Part shown: positions 15,067 through 22,007 of the stretch, piece by piece | Position numbering within the stretch: the stretch's first letter is position 1 | How the letters are laid out: every line of letters begins with the position of its first letter | Source of the DNA: REEB85 sp018971455 | GTDB lineage: Bacteria > Pseudomonadota > Alphaproteobacteria > Acetobacterales > Acetobacteraceae | Length of the DNA: 26,036 bases | NCBI GenBank assembly: GCA_028871195.1 | Contig: JAGWNT010000058.1 | Coordinates: 1 to 26,036 of the forward strand | Reading direction: 5' to 3' | Position numbers and translations under genes: made by a program | Notes under the pieces: model-generated | Seen by the model: only the letters and a program-made list of their open reading frames with translations | Databases searched by the model: none | Told to the model about the DNA's origin: nothing

Positions 15067-17447
15067 GCGCCGCGGCTCTCGCCGCCAGGCCTCAACTGTC
15101 TGCTGCTGAAGCTGATCTGTCAGCCCGCGAGGCAATATGCGCTCATTGCGGCCTGCCCGCGCCTGCGGCGCGTCGATTTTGCTGCCCAGGCTGCGCCGCC
15201 GCCTTCGAGACTATTCACGGTCTCGGATTGGGTCGCTATTACACCCAGCGGGTACTTGACCCTGCCGGCCGGCCGCCCCGTCCGGACATTGCCGAGCGAT
15301 GGGATTTGTCGCGTTACGTCACCTCTGATTCGACCGGCCGCCGCAATTTGAGCCTGGCCGTTGATGGGCTGCAGTGTGGGGCCTGCGTTTGGCTGATCGA
15401 ATCCGTGCTCGGGCGCGACCCAACATTACTGCGCGGGCGCGTGAACATGACGACGCGCCGCCTTGCTCTCACCTGGCAGGGAACGATTGAACAAGCCGAG
15501 CGCTACGTCGCGGCGGTAGAGCGTCTTGGCTACCGGCTGGTGCCGTTCGACGCCTCCTGCCTCGCAGCACGCGACGACCACACCGGCCGGGCGCTCCTGC
15601 GCGCGCTGGCCGTGGCCGGCTTTGCGGCTGGCAATACCATGCTCACTTCGGCGGGCATCTGGGCGGGCTTCACGGAGGGTATGGGCCCGGCCACCCGTTC
15701 ACTAATGTACTGGGTTTCAGCGATGGTGGCGATGCCGGCCATCGCCTATGCCGGCTTGCCATTCTTCCGCTCCGCCTTCGCTGCCCTCCGCCACGGCCGT
15801 ACCAACATGGACGTGCCGGTAAGCATCGGCGTAGTCGTCGTGACCGCCATGAGCCTGATTCAGACCATTCAAGGTGCGGAGCACGCGTATTTCGACTCCG
15901 CAATTGCGCTGCTCTTCTTCCTGTTGATCGGGCGCGTGCTCGATCACCAGGCCCGAGGTCGCGCCCGCGCCACCGCCGAGCAATTGCTTACCCTGCGAGT
16001 CACCGACATCGCCGTCTTGCAACCGAACGGCACGACCCGCCGCACCGCCCAAGAGAGCATCACGCCGGGTGTGCAGGTTCTGGTCACAAGCGGCGAGCGT
16101 ATTGGCGTTGATGGCGTGGTAGAGGGTGGCACCGGCCCCGTCGATACCAGCCTGGTCACTGGCGAGAGCCTGCCTGTTGCAGTCAGTCCGGGCATGCAGG
16201 TTTTCGCGGGCACGGTCAATCTTGGCGGGGCGCTCACCGTGCGCGCGACTGCTACGGGCAACACCACGCTGCTTGCCGAATGCGTCCGCCTCGTCGAAGC
16301 CGCCGAGACCCGACGCGGCCGCTTCGTCGAAATGGCCGACCGGGTGGCACGCCACTATGCCCCGACAGTGCATGTCGCCGCCGCCCTGACATTTCTGTGG
16401 TGGTGGCTTGTTCAGGGTGCCGGGGTGGGGGCGGCGTTGCTGACCGGCTGTTCGGTCCTGATCGTCACTTGCCCCTGCGCTTTGGCATTGGCCGTCCCGG
16501 CCGTTCAGGTCATCGCCGCCGGGCGGCTGTTCCGCTCCGCCATCCTGTTGAAATCCGCTACGGCGCTAGAGCGCCTGGCTACGGTGGACACCGTCGTTTT
16601 CGACAAGACCGGCACGCTTACCGAACCGCTTCTTGCCCTCACTGACATATCACATACCGACAGCACCACGCTGCGACTTGCTGCCGGGCTGGCCATCAGC
16701 AGCCACCACCCACTGGCGCGTGCGCTGGTGACCGCCACCGGCCCAGTCGCGCCGATCGAAGGCGTGTCTGAGCGTCCGGGATTGGGCCTCGAAGCGCAAG
16801 GCATGCGCCTCGGCAGCCGCGCCTTCGCCGGAGATCCCGACGCGCCCCCAGCCGAGGGCCCGGAATTGTGGCTGTCACAACCCGATGAAAAGCCAATCTG
16901 CTTCCGCTTTGATGAGCAATTGCGCACCGACGCGGCGGATACGCTCGCCCGCCTGCGTGCCATGGGATTGCGAATCCTGCTCGCCTCCGGCGACCGCGAG
17001 GGCCCGGTTGGGCGGGTGGCCGCAACACTCGGAATCACCAAATGGCAGGCTGGGTGCTCCCCGGTTGATAAGGTCGCCCTGGTCGAGACGCTGCGAGCCA
17101 GTAGCCGCGGCGTGATGATGGTGGGCGATGGCCTGAATGACAGCCCATCGCTGGCGGCGGCCACCGTTTCAGCGTCACCGGCCACCGCCGCCGATATCAG
17201 CCAAACAATTGCCGATGTCGTCTTCCAAGGTCGACTGCTCCGCCCAGTGCTGACGAGCCTGAGCGTCGCCCGACGCGCCCGCGCCGTCATGCGGCAAAAT
17301 ATCGGCCTCTCGATCGGGTATAACTGCGTCATGGTACCCTTGGCAGTGGCGGGCTATATCACGCCGTGGCTTGCCGCAGCTGCGATGTCGGCCTCATCAT
17401 TATCGGTAATCCTCAATAGCTTCCGGCTGCATGGAGCACGGCAATGA
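15063..17447 (+). CDS. ccoI: P1B-type copper-transporting ATPase for cbb3 assembly
   Basis: This 794-residue protein exports copper across the inner membrane toward the periplasm for CuB insertion. The N-terminus has a cysteine-rich zone (CAHCG at 26-29; CCPGC at 40-44) typical of CcoI/FixI. A heavy-metal domain follows with GLQCGACVW (C105/C108). The catalytic core shows VTGESLP (actuator), the transmembrane CPC (470-472), the phosphorylation site DKTGTLT (D514), HHPLA of the nucleotide domain and GDGLNDSP. Translation is coupled to ccoH on one side and ccoS on the other by 4-bp overlaps. The accessory Cys clusters and context separate it from CopA-type detoxifying pumps. Confidence 0.96.
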   Translation: MSAAALAARPQLSAAEADLSAREAICAHCGLPAPAARRFCCPGCAAAFETIHGLGLGRYYTQRVLDPAGRPPRPDIAERWDLSRYVTSDSTGRRNLSLAVDGLQCGACVWLIESVLGRDPTLLRGRVNMTTRRLALTWQGTIEQAERYVAAVERLGYRLVPFDASCLAARDDHTGRALLRALAVAGFAAGNTMLTSAGIWAGFTEGMGPATRSLMYWVSAMVAMPAIAYAGLPFFRSAFAALRHGRTNMDVPVSIGVVVVTAMSLIQTIQGAEHAYFDSAIALLFFLLIGRVLDHQARGRARATAEQLLTLRVTDIAVLQPNGTTRRTAQESITPGVQVLVTSGERIGVDGVVEGGTGPVDTSLVTGESLPVAVSPGMQVFAGTVNLGGALTVRATATGNTTLLAECVRLVEAAETRRGRFVEMADRVARHYAPTVHVAAALTFLWWWLVQGAGVGAALLTGCSVLIVTCPCALALAVPAVQVIAAGRLFRSAILLKSATALERLATVDTVVFDKTGTLTEPLLALTDISHTDSTTLRLAAGLAISSHHPLARALVTATGPVAPIEGVSERPGLGLEAQGMRLGSRAFAGDPDAPPAEGPELWLSQPDEKPICFRFDEQLRTDAADTLARLRAMGLRILLASGDREGPVGRVAATLGITKWQAGCSPVDKVALVETLRASSRGVMMVGDGLNDSPSLAAATVSASPATAADISQTIADVVFQGRLLRPVLTSLSVARRARAVMRQNIGLSIGYNCVMVPLAVAGYITPWLAAAAMSASSLSVILNSFRLHGARQ

Positions 17448-17635
17448 CGGCGATGCTCTATCTGATCATCCTCAGCCTGATCCTCGGCGCCGGTGGCCTG
17501 GTGCTGTTTCTATGGACTCTACGCACCGGCCAGTACGAAGATATCGACGGCGCTGCCAACCGCGTTCTATTCGACGATGCAGTAGATTATATCCGCCAAA
17601 ATGATAGCTCGGTATCGCGCACAAATAATATATAA
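17444..17635 (+). CDS. ccoS: cbb3 oxidase maturation protein CcoS (FixS)
   Basis: This 63-residue protein has one N-terminal helix (about 4-25) followed by the family motif FLWTLRTGQYEDIDGAANRVLFDD. CcoS is required for insertion of heme b and copper into CcoN in Rhodobacter. It overlaps ccoI by ATGA and is the last gene of the operon. The final codons run into AT-rich DNA (RQNDSSVSRTNNI), so the tail may have been altered by whatever joined the neighbouring IS remnant. Confidence 0.93.
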   Translation: MTAMLYLIILSLILGAGGLVLFLWTLRTGQYEDIDGAANRVLFDDAVDYIRQNDSSVSRTNNI

Positions 17636-17712
17636 CATGAGTGACGGAGCTTAATTAAAGCACAATCGATAACTGACCATCGAATTGTTGTCATAAAATC
17701 GCATTTATTGAG
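17636..17712. other. AT-rich junction after ccoS
   Basis: This short stretch is markedly richer in A and T than the rest of the window, with runs such as TTAATTAAAG, CATAAAATCG and a TATATAA just upstream. It separates the oxidase operon from the IS remnant. It may be the border of an old insertion. No terminator hairpin is obvious. Confidence 0.4.
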
Positions 17713-18255
17713 TCAATTCGTCCATTCACGGCGACAGACGGACATATTGCACCAGGCCTGATCGACGAGGCGGTTCCAGACGTGGCAGCAGGGGGGGGCG
17801 GTTTCCAGCACTGTGACGCCACCGGCGAGGTGCCAGCTGGCCCGATCGAGCCGCAGCGCGGCGTGCTGGGCGGGGCTGACCATGGCACTGGCCTCGGCCA
17901 AGTGCAGGGTCATCGGCACCCTTTTCCGGGTTTCTAATGCACCTCGGCCGAGGCCATGATCGCGGGAGACGCCCGCCAGCGTGCCGGGGATTGTTTCGTG
18001 GACGCCTCGATGGCGCCGATCGCCCGGGCATGATGCCTGGGCCGGGCCGAGAGGTCGCGGCAGCCCATCGCGCGCGCCTTCTGGTTCAGTGTCTGCGGCG
18101 AGATCGAGGGGCGAAACTCCCCCCATAGCCACTGGCCGAGATGGCCCAGTCGCCAGCGCACCACGCTATGGACCGCCGGGATCAGGCTACGGTCGATCCG
18201 CGCGGCCAGCGCCTGGGGATGCGCCGCGGTCCGCCGCGGCGTCGGGCCGGACGGC
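17713..18255 (-). pseudogene. Degenerate IS630-family transposase remnant
   Basis: Pieces of an IS630 transposase lie in two frames. The first piece (about 18230 down to 17940) reads VVRWRLGHLGQWLWGEF, ISPQTLNQKARAMG and LSARPRHHA, the IS630 N-terminal helix-turn-helix part. The second (about 17940 down to 17713) reads MTLHLAEASAMVSP, then LRLDRASWHLAG, matching the family LVLDGAGWH block with the second catalytic Asp. The middle part that should hold the first catalytic Asp (QDEAR block) is missing. So is the SPELNPVE block with the catalytic Glu: PP is followed directly by CCHVWNRL at a run of 8 G/C (17791-17798). It is therefore inactive. Clear terminal inverted repeats were not found. Confidence 0.75.
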
Positions 18256-18447
18256 GAAGGTGGGGGGAGTCACGATCAGCACGAAGGGCGATTGCGTAGG
18301 GCATGGAAACCCTCTCAAGAATCTCCAGAATCGATCACATCACCGCCACGCCTGCCCCGTGAGCCACCGTTGGCAGGAATTAGCGTTATTGCATGCATCC
18401 GCCAAACCCGCGATCCTGCGCCTCGCCCCTCGATCGGAACTCGGCAT
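18256..18447. other. Intergenic region upstream of the small membrane protein gene
   Basis: About 190 bp lie between the transposase remnant and the next gene. I see no FNR-type box and no convincing -35/-10 pair. The promoter of the downstream gene should lie here. Confidence 0.35.
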
Positions 18448-19032
18448 ATGTCGCAGACAACCATCCGCCCACCCGACGATCTGGCGCCGCAAATCAATCT
18501 GCGCAACCTGCTATGGGTCGGGTTCGCACTCGTGGTGCTGGCCGCTGCGGTACAAATCGAGTCAGCCTGGCTCCTCAACTTCATCCATGTGCTCAGCGGC
18601 TTGCTATGGACGGGTATCGATTTGTTCATGGGATTCGTCATCGGCCCGATCATGCGCCGCCTTCCGCCGCCGGCCCGCCGGGCGATGATCTTGCGACTGA
18701 TGCCAAAGATGCTTTTCCTGATGCCGACGCTGTCGATCCTCACTGGCGTTGCCGGCTGGTACCACGCCCGCATGATCGGTCTGCTTGACGTGCCTTGGCC
18801 AAGCTACGGCTGGGTCCTCGCGGCACTGGTCATAATCAGCCTTCTCACCATCCAGGGCCTCGGCGTGCTGCTGCCGACCAACCTGATGGTCTATTTCGAG
18901 ATGCGCAAACCCTCACCGGATGCCCACCGGGTCGGCCGCTTGATGCGTCGCTACATCGGCTTCGTGGCACTTCAGGGCATAATGCAGATTGGCATCATCA
19001 TCGTGATGGCGCGCTTCGTAACCGGCCTTTGA
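18448..19032 (+). CDS. Small multi-helix membrane protein, possibly CopD/DUF2269-like
   Basis: This 194-residue integral membrane protein has about five hydrophobic segments (about 22-37, 41-66, 85-105, 116-140 and 172-190). The second helix reads LLNFIHVLSGLLWTGIDLFMGFVIGP. The pattern of a helix with His (H47), Gly, and then WTG is typical of CopD-like or DUF2269-like membrane proteins that may bind heme or copper. A soluble loop RRLPPPARRAMILRLMPK links helices. The ATG at 18448 has GGAA about 9 nt upstream; a longer frame starts at 18292 but its extra residues are not membrane-like. It converges with the flavin monooxygenase. I do not recognise a precise family, so no function is assigned. 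Confidence 0.7.
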   Translation: MSQTTIRPPDDLAPQINLRNLLWVGFALVVLAAAVQIESAWLLNFIHVLSGLLWTGIDLFMGFVIGPIMRRLPPPARRAMILRLMPKMLFLMPTLSILTGVAGWYHARMIGLLDVPWPSYGWVLAALVIISLLTIQGLGVLLPTNLMVYFEMRKPSPDAHRVGRLMRRYIGFVALQGIMQIGIIIVMARFVTGL

Positions 19033-19073
19033 TACCCCGTCCTCGACGCAACCTAATCGGCGATGGTCGCCCC

Positions 19074-20714
19074 TTATGGAACCCCAATCTGGAACCCTTC
19101 ATAGCCCCGCGCAGCAACCTCATCACACTTTCTTTTATAGGCAGCAAAGCCGCCGATATACGGCATGAAAACGCGTGGCTTCCCGGGGACATTGGCACCG
19201 ACATACCATGACTCCGCTTGCGGATAGAGAGTCCGCTCGCCGATCTCGCTGACATGCGAGACCCAATCATTCTCAGCTTGCGCGGTTGCCTCGATTGTGG
19301 CGGCGCCACGGGCTTGCAGATGCGCAAGGCAGTCGGCAATCCACTCAACATGCTGTTCAATGGAAACAATCATGTTGGTCAGCACCGATGGGCTGCCCGG
19401 CCCGGTGATAGTAAACATGTTCGGGAAACCCGCCACCATCAGGCCAAGATAGGTGCGCGGGCCCCCTGCCCATTTCTCCCGCAAATTGCGACCATTGCGG
19501 CCAACGATATCCATAGCCAGCAGCGTGCCCGTCATGGCGTCGAACCCGGTCGCAAAAATGATGCTGTCCAATTTGTACTCGGCGTCGCGTGTACGAAGCC
19601 CTTCCGCCGTGATCGCTTCAATAGGCGCATCCGCCAGGTCGACAATCGTAACATTGTCGCGGTTGTAGGTTGCAAAGTAATCCGTATCGACACAGATCCG
19701 CTTTGTGCCAATCGGGTAGTTTTTCGGCACCAACTTCTCCGCGATCGCAGGATCCCGCACGATTGAGCGGATCTTCCCGCGCACAAAGTTGGCCGCCGTG
19801 TCGTTCGCCTTCTTGTCAAGGATGAGGTCGTTGAACGCGGCCATGAACGGTATGCCCCCTGCCCGCCAGCGCGCCTCGTACTCGTCCTGCCGCTCCTCCT
19901 CACTGGCCTCCACCGCAGATTTATCGTTCAGCGTGTAGAGAATGGCATTGCGTATCTCCATCGCACGACGCCGGCGATCCGGATATTCCGCCTTCCACAT
20001 GGCCTCATAGTCCGCTGTCATCGGCCTGTTCTGCGCCGGCACACTGAAATTTGGTGTTCTCTGAAAAACAAATAAGTGGCCGACCTCCTTGGCAATTATC
20101 GGAATTGCCTGGATAGCCGAGGAGCCAGTGCCGATCACCCCGACCTTCTGCTCCGAGAGATCCACCGCCTCATGGGGCCAAGCACCCGTATGGTAAGCCT
20201 TGCCACAAAAGCTCGCCAACCCGGGCAGCTCGGGCTGCTTTGCCGTCGACAGGCACCCGGTGGCCATGACGCAAAAGCGGGCACAAACCACATCACCGCG
20301 ATCCGTGTGGATGCTCCAACAATTCGTCCCTTCATCAAAATGCGCTGCGGTCACCCGCGTTTCGAAGCAAATGTCGCGACGCAAGTCCAGGCGGCCCGCA
20401 ACGTGGCGGGCGTATTCCAGGATTTCAGGCTGTGGCGCATATAGCTCCTTCCAGTGCCACTCCTGCTGCAACTCATCCGAGAATGAGAATGAGTACTGCA
20501 TGCTTTCCACGTCACAGCGCGCGCCAGGATAGCGATTCCAGTACCAGGTTCCGCCAACATCGGTGCCCGCTTCGAAGACTATCGCCGACAAACCAAGGCC
20601 GCGCACGCGATGCAGCATGTACATGCCGCCAAATCCCGCGCCGACGATAACGACGTCGACCTTTTTCCGAGTCACCGGCTCGACACCCCCAACGTCCGGC
20701 GTTGTGTTACCCAT
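19074..20714 (-). CDS. Flavin-containing monooxygenase, Baeyer-Villiger type
   Basis: This 546-residue FAD/NADPH monooxygenase inserts oxygen into ketones (or oxidises soft heteroatoms). The first Rossmann motif is VVIVGAGFGG (21-30). EAGTDVGGTWYWNRYPGARCD follows, typical of BVMOs. The type I BVMO fingerprint FxGxxxHxxxWP is intact at 169-180 (F169, G171, H175, W179, P180). The second Rossmann motif is VIGTGSSAIQ (193-202), and a late ATG motif reads IIFATGFDA. The C-terminal words GPRTYLGLMVAGFPNMF and ITGPGSPS are family-typical. The ATG at 20714 is chosen because AGGAGG lies about 11 nt upstream; the frame extends 42 codons further without family similarity. It appears monocistronic. The substrate is unknown. 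Confidence 0.93.
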   Translation of the reverse strand: MGNTTPDVGGVEPVTRKKVDVVIVGAGFGGMYMLHRVRGLGLSAIVFEAGTDVGGTWYWNRYPGARCDVESMQYSFSFSDELQQEWHWKELYAPQPEILEYARHVAGRLDLRRDICFETRVTAAHFDEGTNCWSIHTDRGDVVCARFCVMATGCLSTAKQPELPGLASFCGKAYHTGAWPHEAVDLSEQKVGVIGTGSSAIQAIPIIAKEVGHLFVFQRTPNFSVPAQNRPMTADYEAMWKAEYPDRRRRAMEIRNAILYTLNDKSAVEASEEERQDEYEARWRAGGIPFMAAFNDLILDKKANDTAANFVRGKIRSIVRDPAIAEKLVPKNYPIGTKRICVDTDYFATYNRDNVTIVDLADAPIEAITAEGLRTRDAEYKLDSIIFATGFDAMTGTLLAMDIVGRNGRNLREKWAGGPRTYLGLMVAGFPNMFTITGPGSPSVLTNMIVSIEQHVEWIADCLAHLQARGAATIEATAQAENDWVSHVSEIGERTLYPQAESWYVGANVPGKPRVFMPYIGGFAAYKRKCDEVAARGYEGFQIGVP

Positions 20715-21309
20715 CCGACCAAGCGCCTCCTGCGCGCCACCGCTTCCGCAGCGTTGCTGCCACCAGAATGCACACATAGTGGCTTCGACCGGCCCTATGT
20801 CGCAATGGCCCGAAGAGCACCAACGACGCATTCCCGCCAAACTCGATTGATCTCATAGTCAAGAACGTCGTGCCAACCCATGGCAGATGGCCGCCATCCA
20901 TTGAGCAAAATCAATGCGCCGACGCCCGAGCGGGCGCCTGATATCCGTTATAGGGACGCCCAATGGAACTGCCCCAGATCGTCAGGTTGCCGTCGCTTAG
21001 GCGCGAATGGCTGCTCGGAATGCCCGCAGCCAAGCGGAGTGGCTTGGGAGGTCTCCGCAGGGTAAGCAGAATAGTCGGCCCGGGCGGCGCCGCATTGCGG
21101 CCGCCCCTTGCACCGCCGCCGCTCCTGTCGGGGGGAAGGCCATGAGGTGCTGCAGATGAACGGCGCCATAAAGGGAAATTTCCATTGCACGCACCAGCTT
21201 GAGGTGCCCCTCCGTGCACCCCATCTACCTGAGAAGCTCGATGCCCTGGAAGTTGTAAGGACACTGGGTCGTGCCTGGTTCGAGAAATACCTGGTATCAG
21301 GGGAGGCCG
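20715..21309. other. Long regulatory region before the PRT-Lon-Usp operon
   Basis: About 595 bp separate the monooxygenase start from the phosphoribosyltransferase start. It holds an FNR-type box (20901-20914), then a 14-bp palindrome CGCCCGAGCGGGCG with a two-base centre (20923-20936), then a -10-like TGATAT (20939-20944) or TTATAG (20948-20953). A class II FNR promoter would start at about 20950, leaving a 5' leader of about 360 nt. A 55-codon open frame at 21156-21323 lies in this leader; I do not recognise it. Confidence 0.5.
20901..20914. promoter_or_regulatory. FNR/FixK-type box upstream of the PRT-Lon-Usp operon
   Basis: TTGAG-CAAA-ATCAA matches TTGAT-N4-ATCAA at 9 of 10 positions. 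It is about 395 bp before the phosphoribosyltransferase start and 187 bp before the divergent monooxygenase start. A -10-like TGATAT about 31 bp from its centre fits activation by an FNR-type protein toward the plus strand. Confidence 0.65.
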
Positions 21310-21323
21310 ATGCGGTTTCATGA
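21156..21323 (+). CDS. Possible 55-residue leader ORF, unrecognised
   Basis: This open frame begins at ATG 21156 and ends in a TGA that overlaps the phosphoribosyltransferase start by 14 bp. The product is soluble-looking, with a mixed composition and segments such as LEVPLRAPHLPEKLDALEVV and RAWFEKYLVSGEADAVS. The GGGGAGG serving the next gene lies inside it. The overlap and natural composition argue for a real or recently decayed gene. The lack of a clear ribosome site before its ATG and of any family match argue against. It could be the tail of a lost gene or a coupling leader peptide. Confidence 0.3.
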   Translation: MNGAIKGNFHCTHQLEVPLRAPHLPEKLDALEVVRTLGRAWFEKYLVSGEADAVS

Positions 21324-21972
21324 CCGTCGAGAGGCCGGGCGGGTGCTGGCAAAAGCTCTGGCCCATCTGCACGGCCGCAATCCCGTGGTGCTGGCGCTCC
21401 CCCGCGGCGGGGTGCCGGTGGGATTTGAAGTCGCACGCGCTCTGGATGTACCGCTCGACCTTGTGCTCGTGCGCAAGCTGGGCGCGCCCTCCCAACCTGA
21501 ACTGGCGGTGGGTGCTGTAGCCGAAGGCGACCCGCCCACCACGTTCCTGGACGCGCAATTGATACGTCACCTCGATGTTCCACAATCCTATCTGGAGAAG
21601 GCCCGCGCAGACGCGTCGCGGGAGATCGCGCGTCGGCAGCAGTCCTATCTCGCCGGACGTGCACGGCCGGACGTGCACGGGCGCTGTGCAATTGTCATTG
21701 ACGATGGCATCGCCACCGGCGCCAGCATGCGCGCTGCCCTGGCCGCTATGCGACAACGCGGTCCGGCTTGGCTCGTGCTTGCAGTCCCGGTCGCACCGCC
21801 GGACTCCATCGCGCAACTGCGCCACGAAGTGGACGAGGTGGTCTGCCTCGATCAGCCGGAGCATTTTCAGGCTGTCGGAACCTATTACGAAAACTTCCCC
21901 CAGCTTGATGACGAAGAAGTCGTCTCGCTACTGAATACGCGACATAGCGCAATCGCAAGCAGATCACGCTGA
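21310..21972 (+). CDS. Phosphoribosyltransferase-family protein
   Basis: This 220-residue type I PRTase-fold protein begins MRFHDRREAGRVLA, the common start of this group. It has LALPRGGVPVGFEVA near 28-42, LVRKLGAP (about 53-60) and the PRPP loop VIDDGIATGASM with D131/D132. Members of this group are cytosolic and mostly uncharacterised; they often sit in stress or low-oxygen gene clusters. The ATG at 21310 has GGGGAGG just upstream. Other in-frame codons upstream (to 21271) lack a ribosome site. A 35-bp gap separates it from the Lon-like gene on the same strand, so they probably form an operon. The nucleobase substrate cannot be named. Confidence 0.88.
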   Translation: MRFHDRREAGRVLAKALAHLHGRNPVVLALPRGGVPVGFEVARALDVPLDLVLVRKLGAPSQPELAVGAVAEGDPPTTFLDAQLIRHLDVPQSYLEKARADASREIARRQQSYLAGRARPDVHGRCAIVIDDGIATGASMRAALAAMRQRGPAWLVLAVPVAPPDSIAQLRHEVDEVVCLDQPEHFQAVGTYYENFPQLDDEEVVSLLNTRHSAIASRSR

Positions 21973-22007
21973 AACAGCCGCCCAAGAAACACAGCGGAGC
22001 ATTGACG

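Noticed and set aside
20923..20936. CGCCCGAGCGGGCG as a terminator hairpin
   Set aside because: The two-base centre is too small for a stable RNA loop and no T tract follows; kept only as a possible protein-binding palindrome.
20911..21864. 317-codon minus-strand open frame opposite the phosphoribosyltransferase
   Set aside because: It lies mostly antisense to a gene with clear family motifs and shows no family features of its own.
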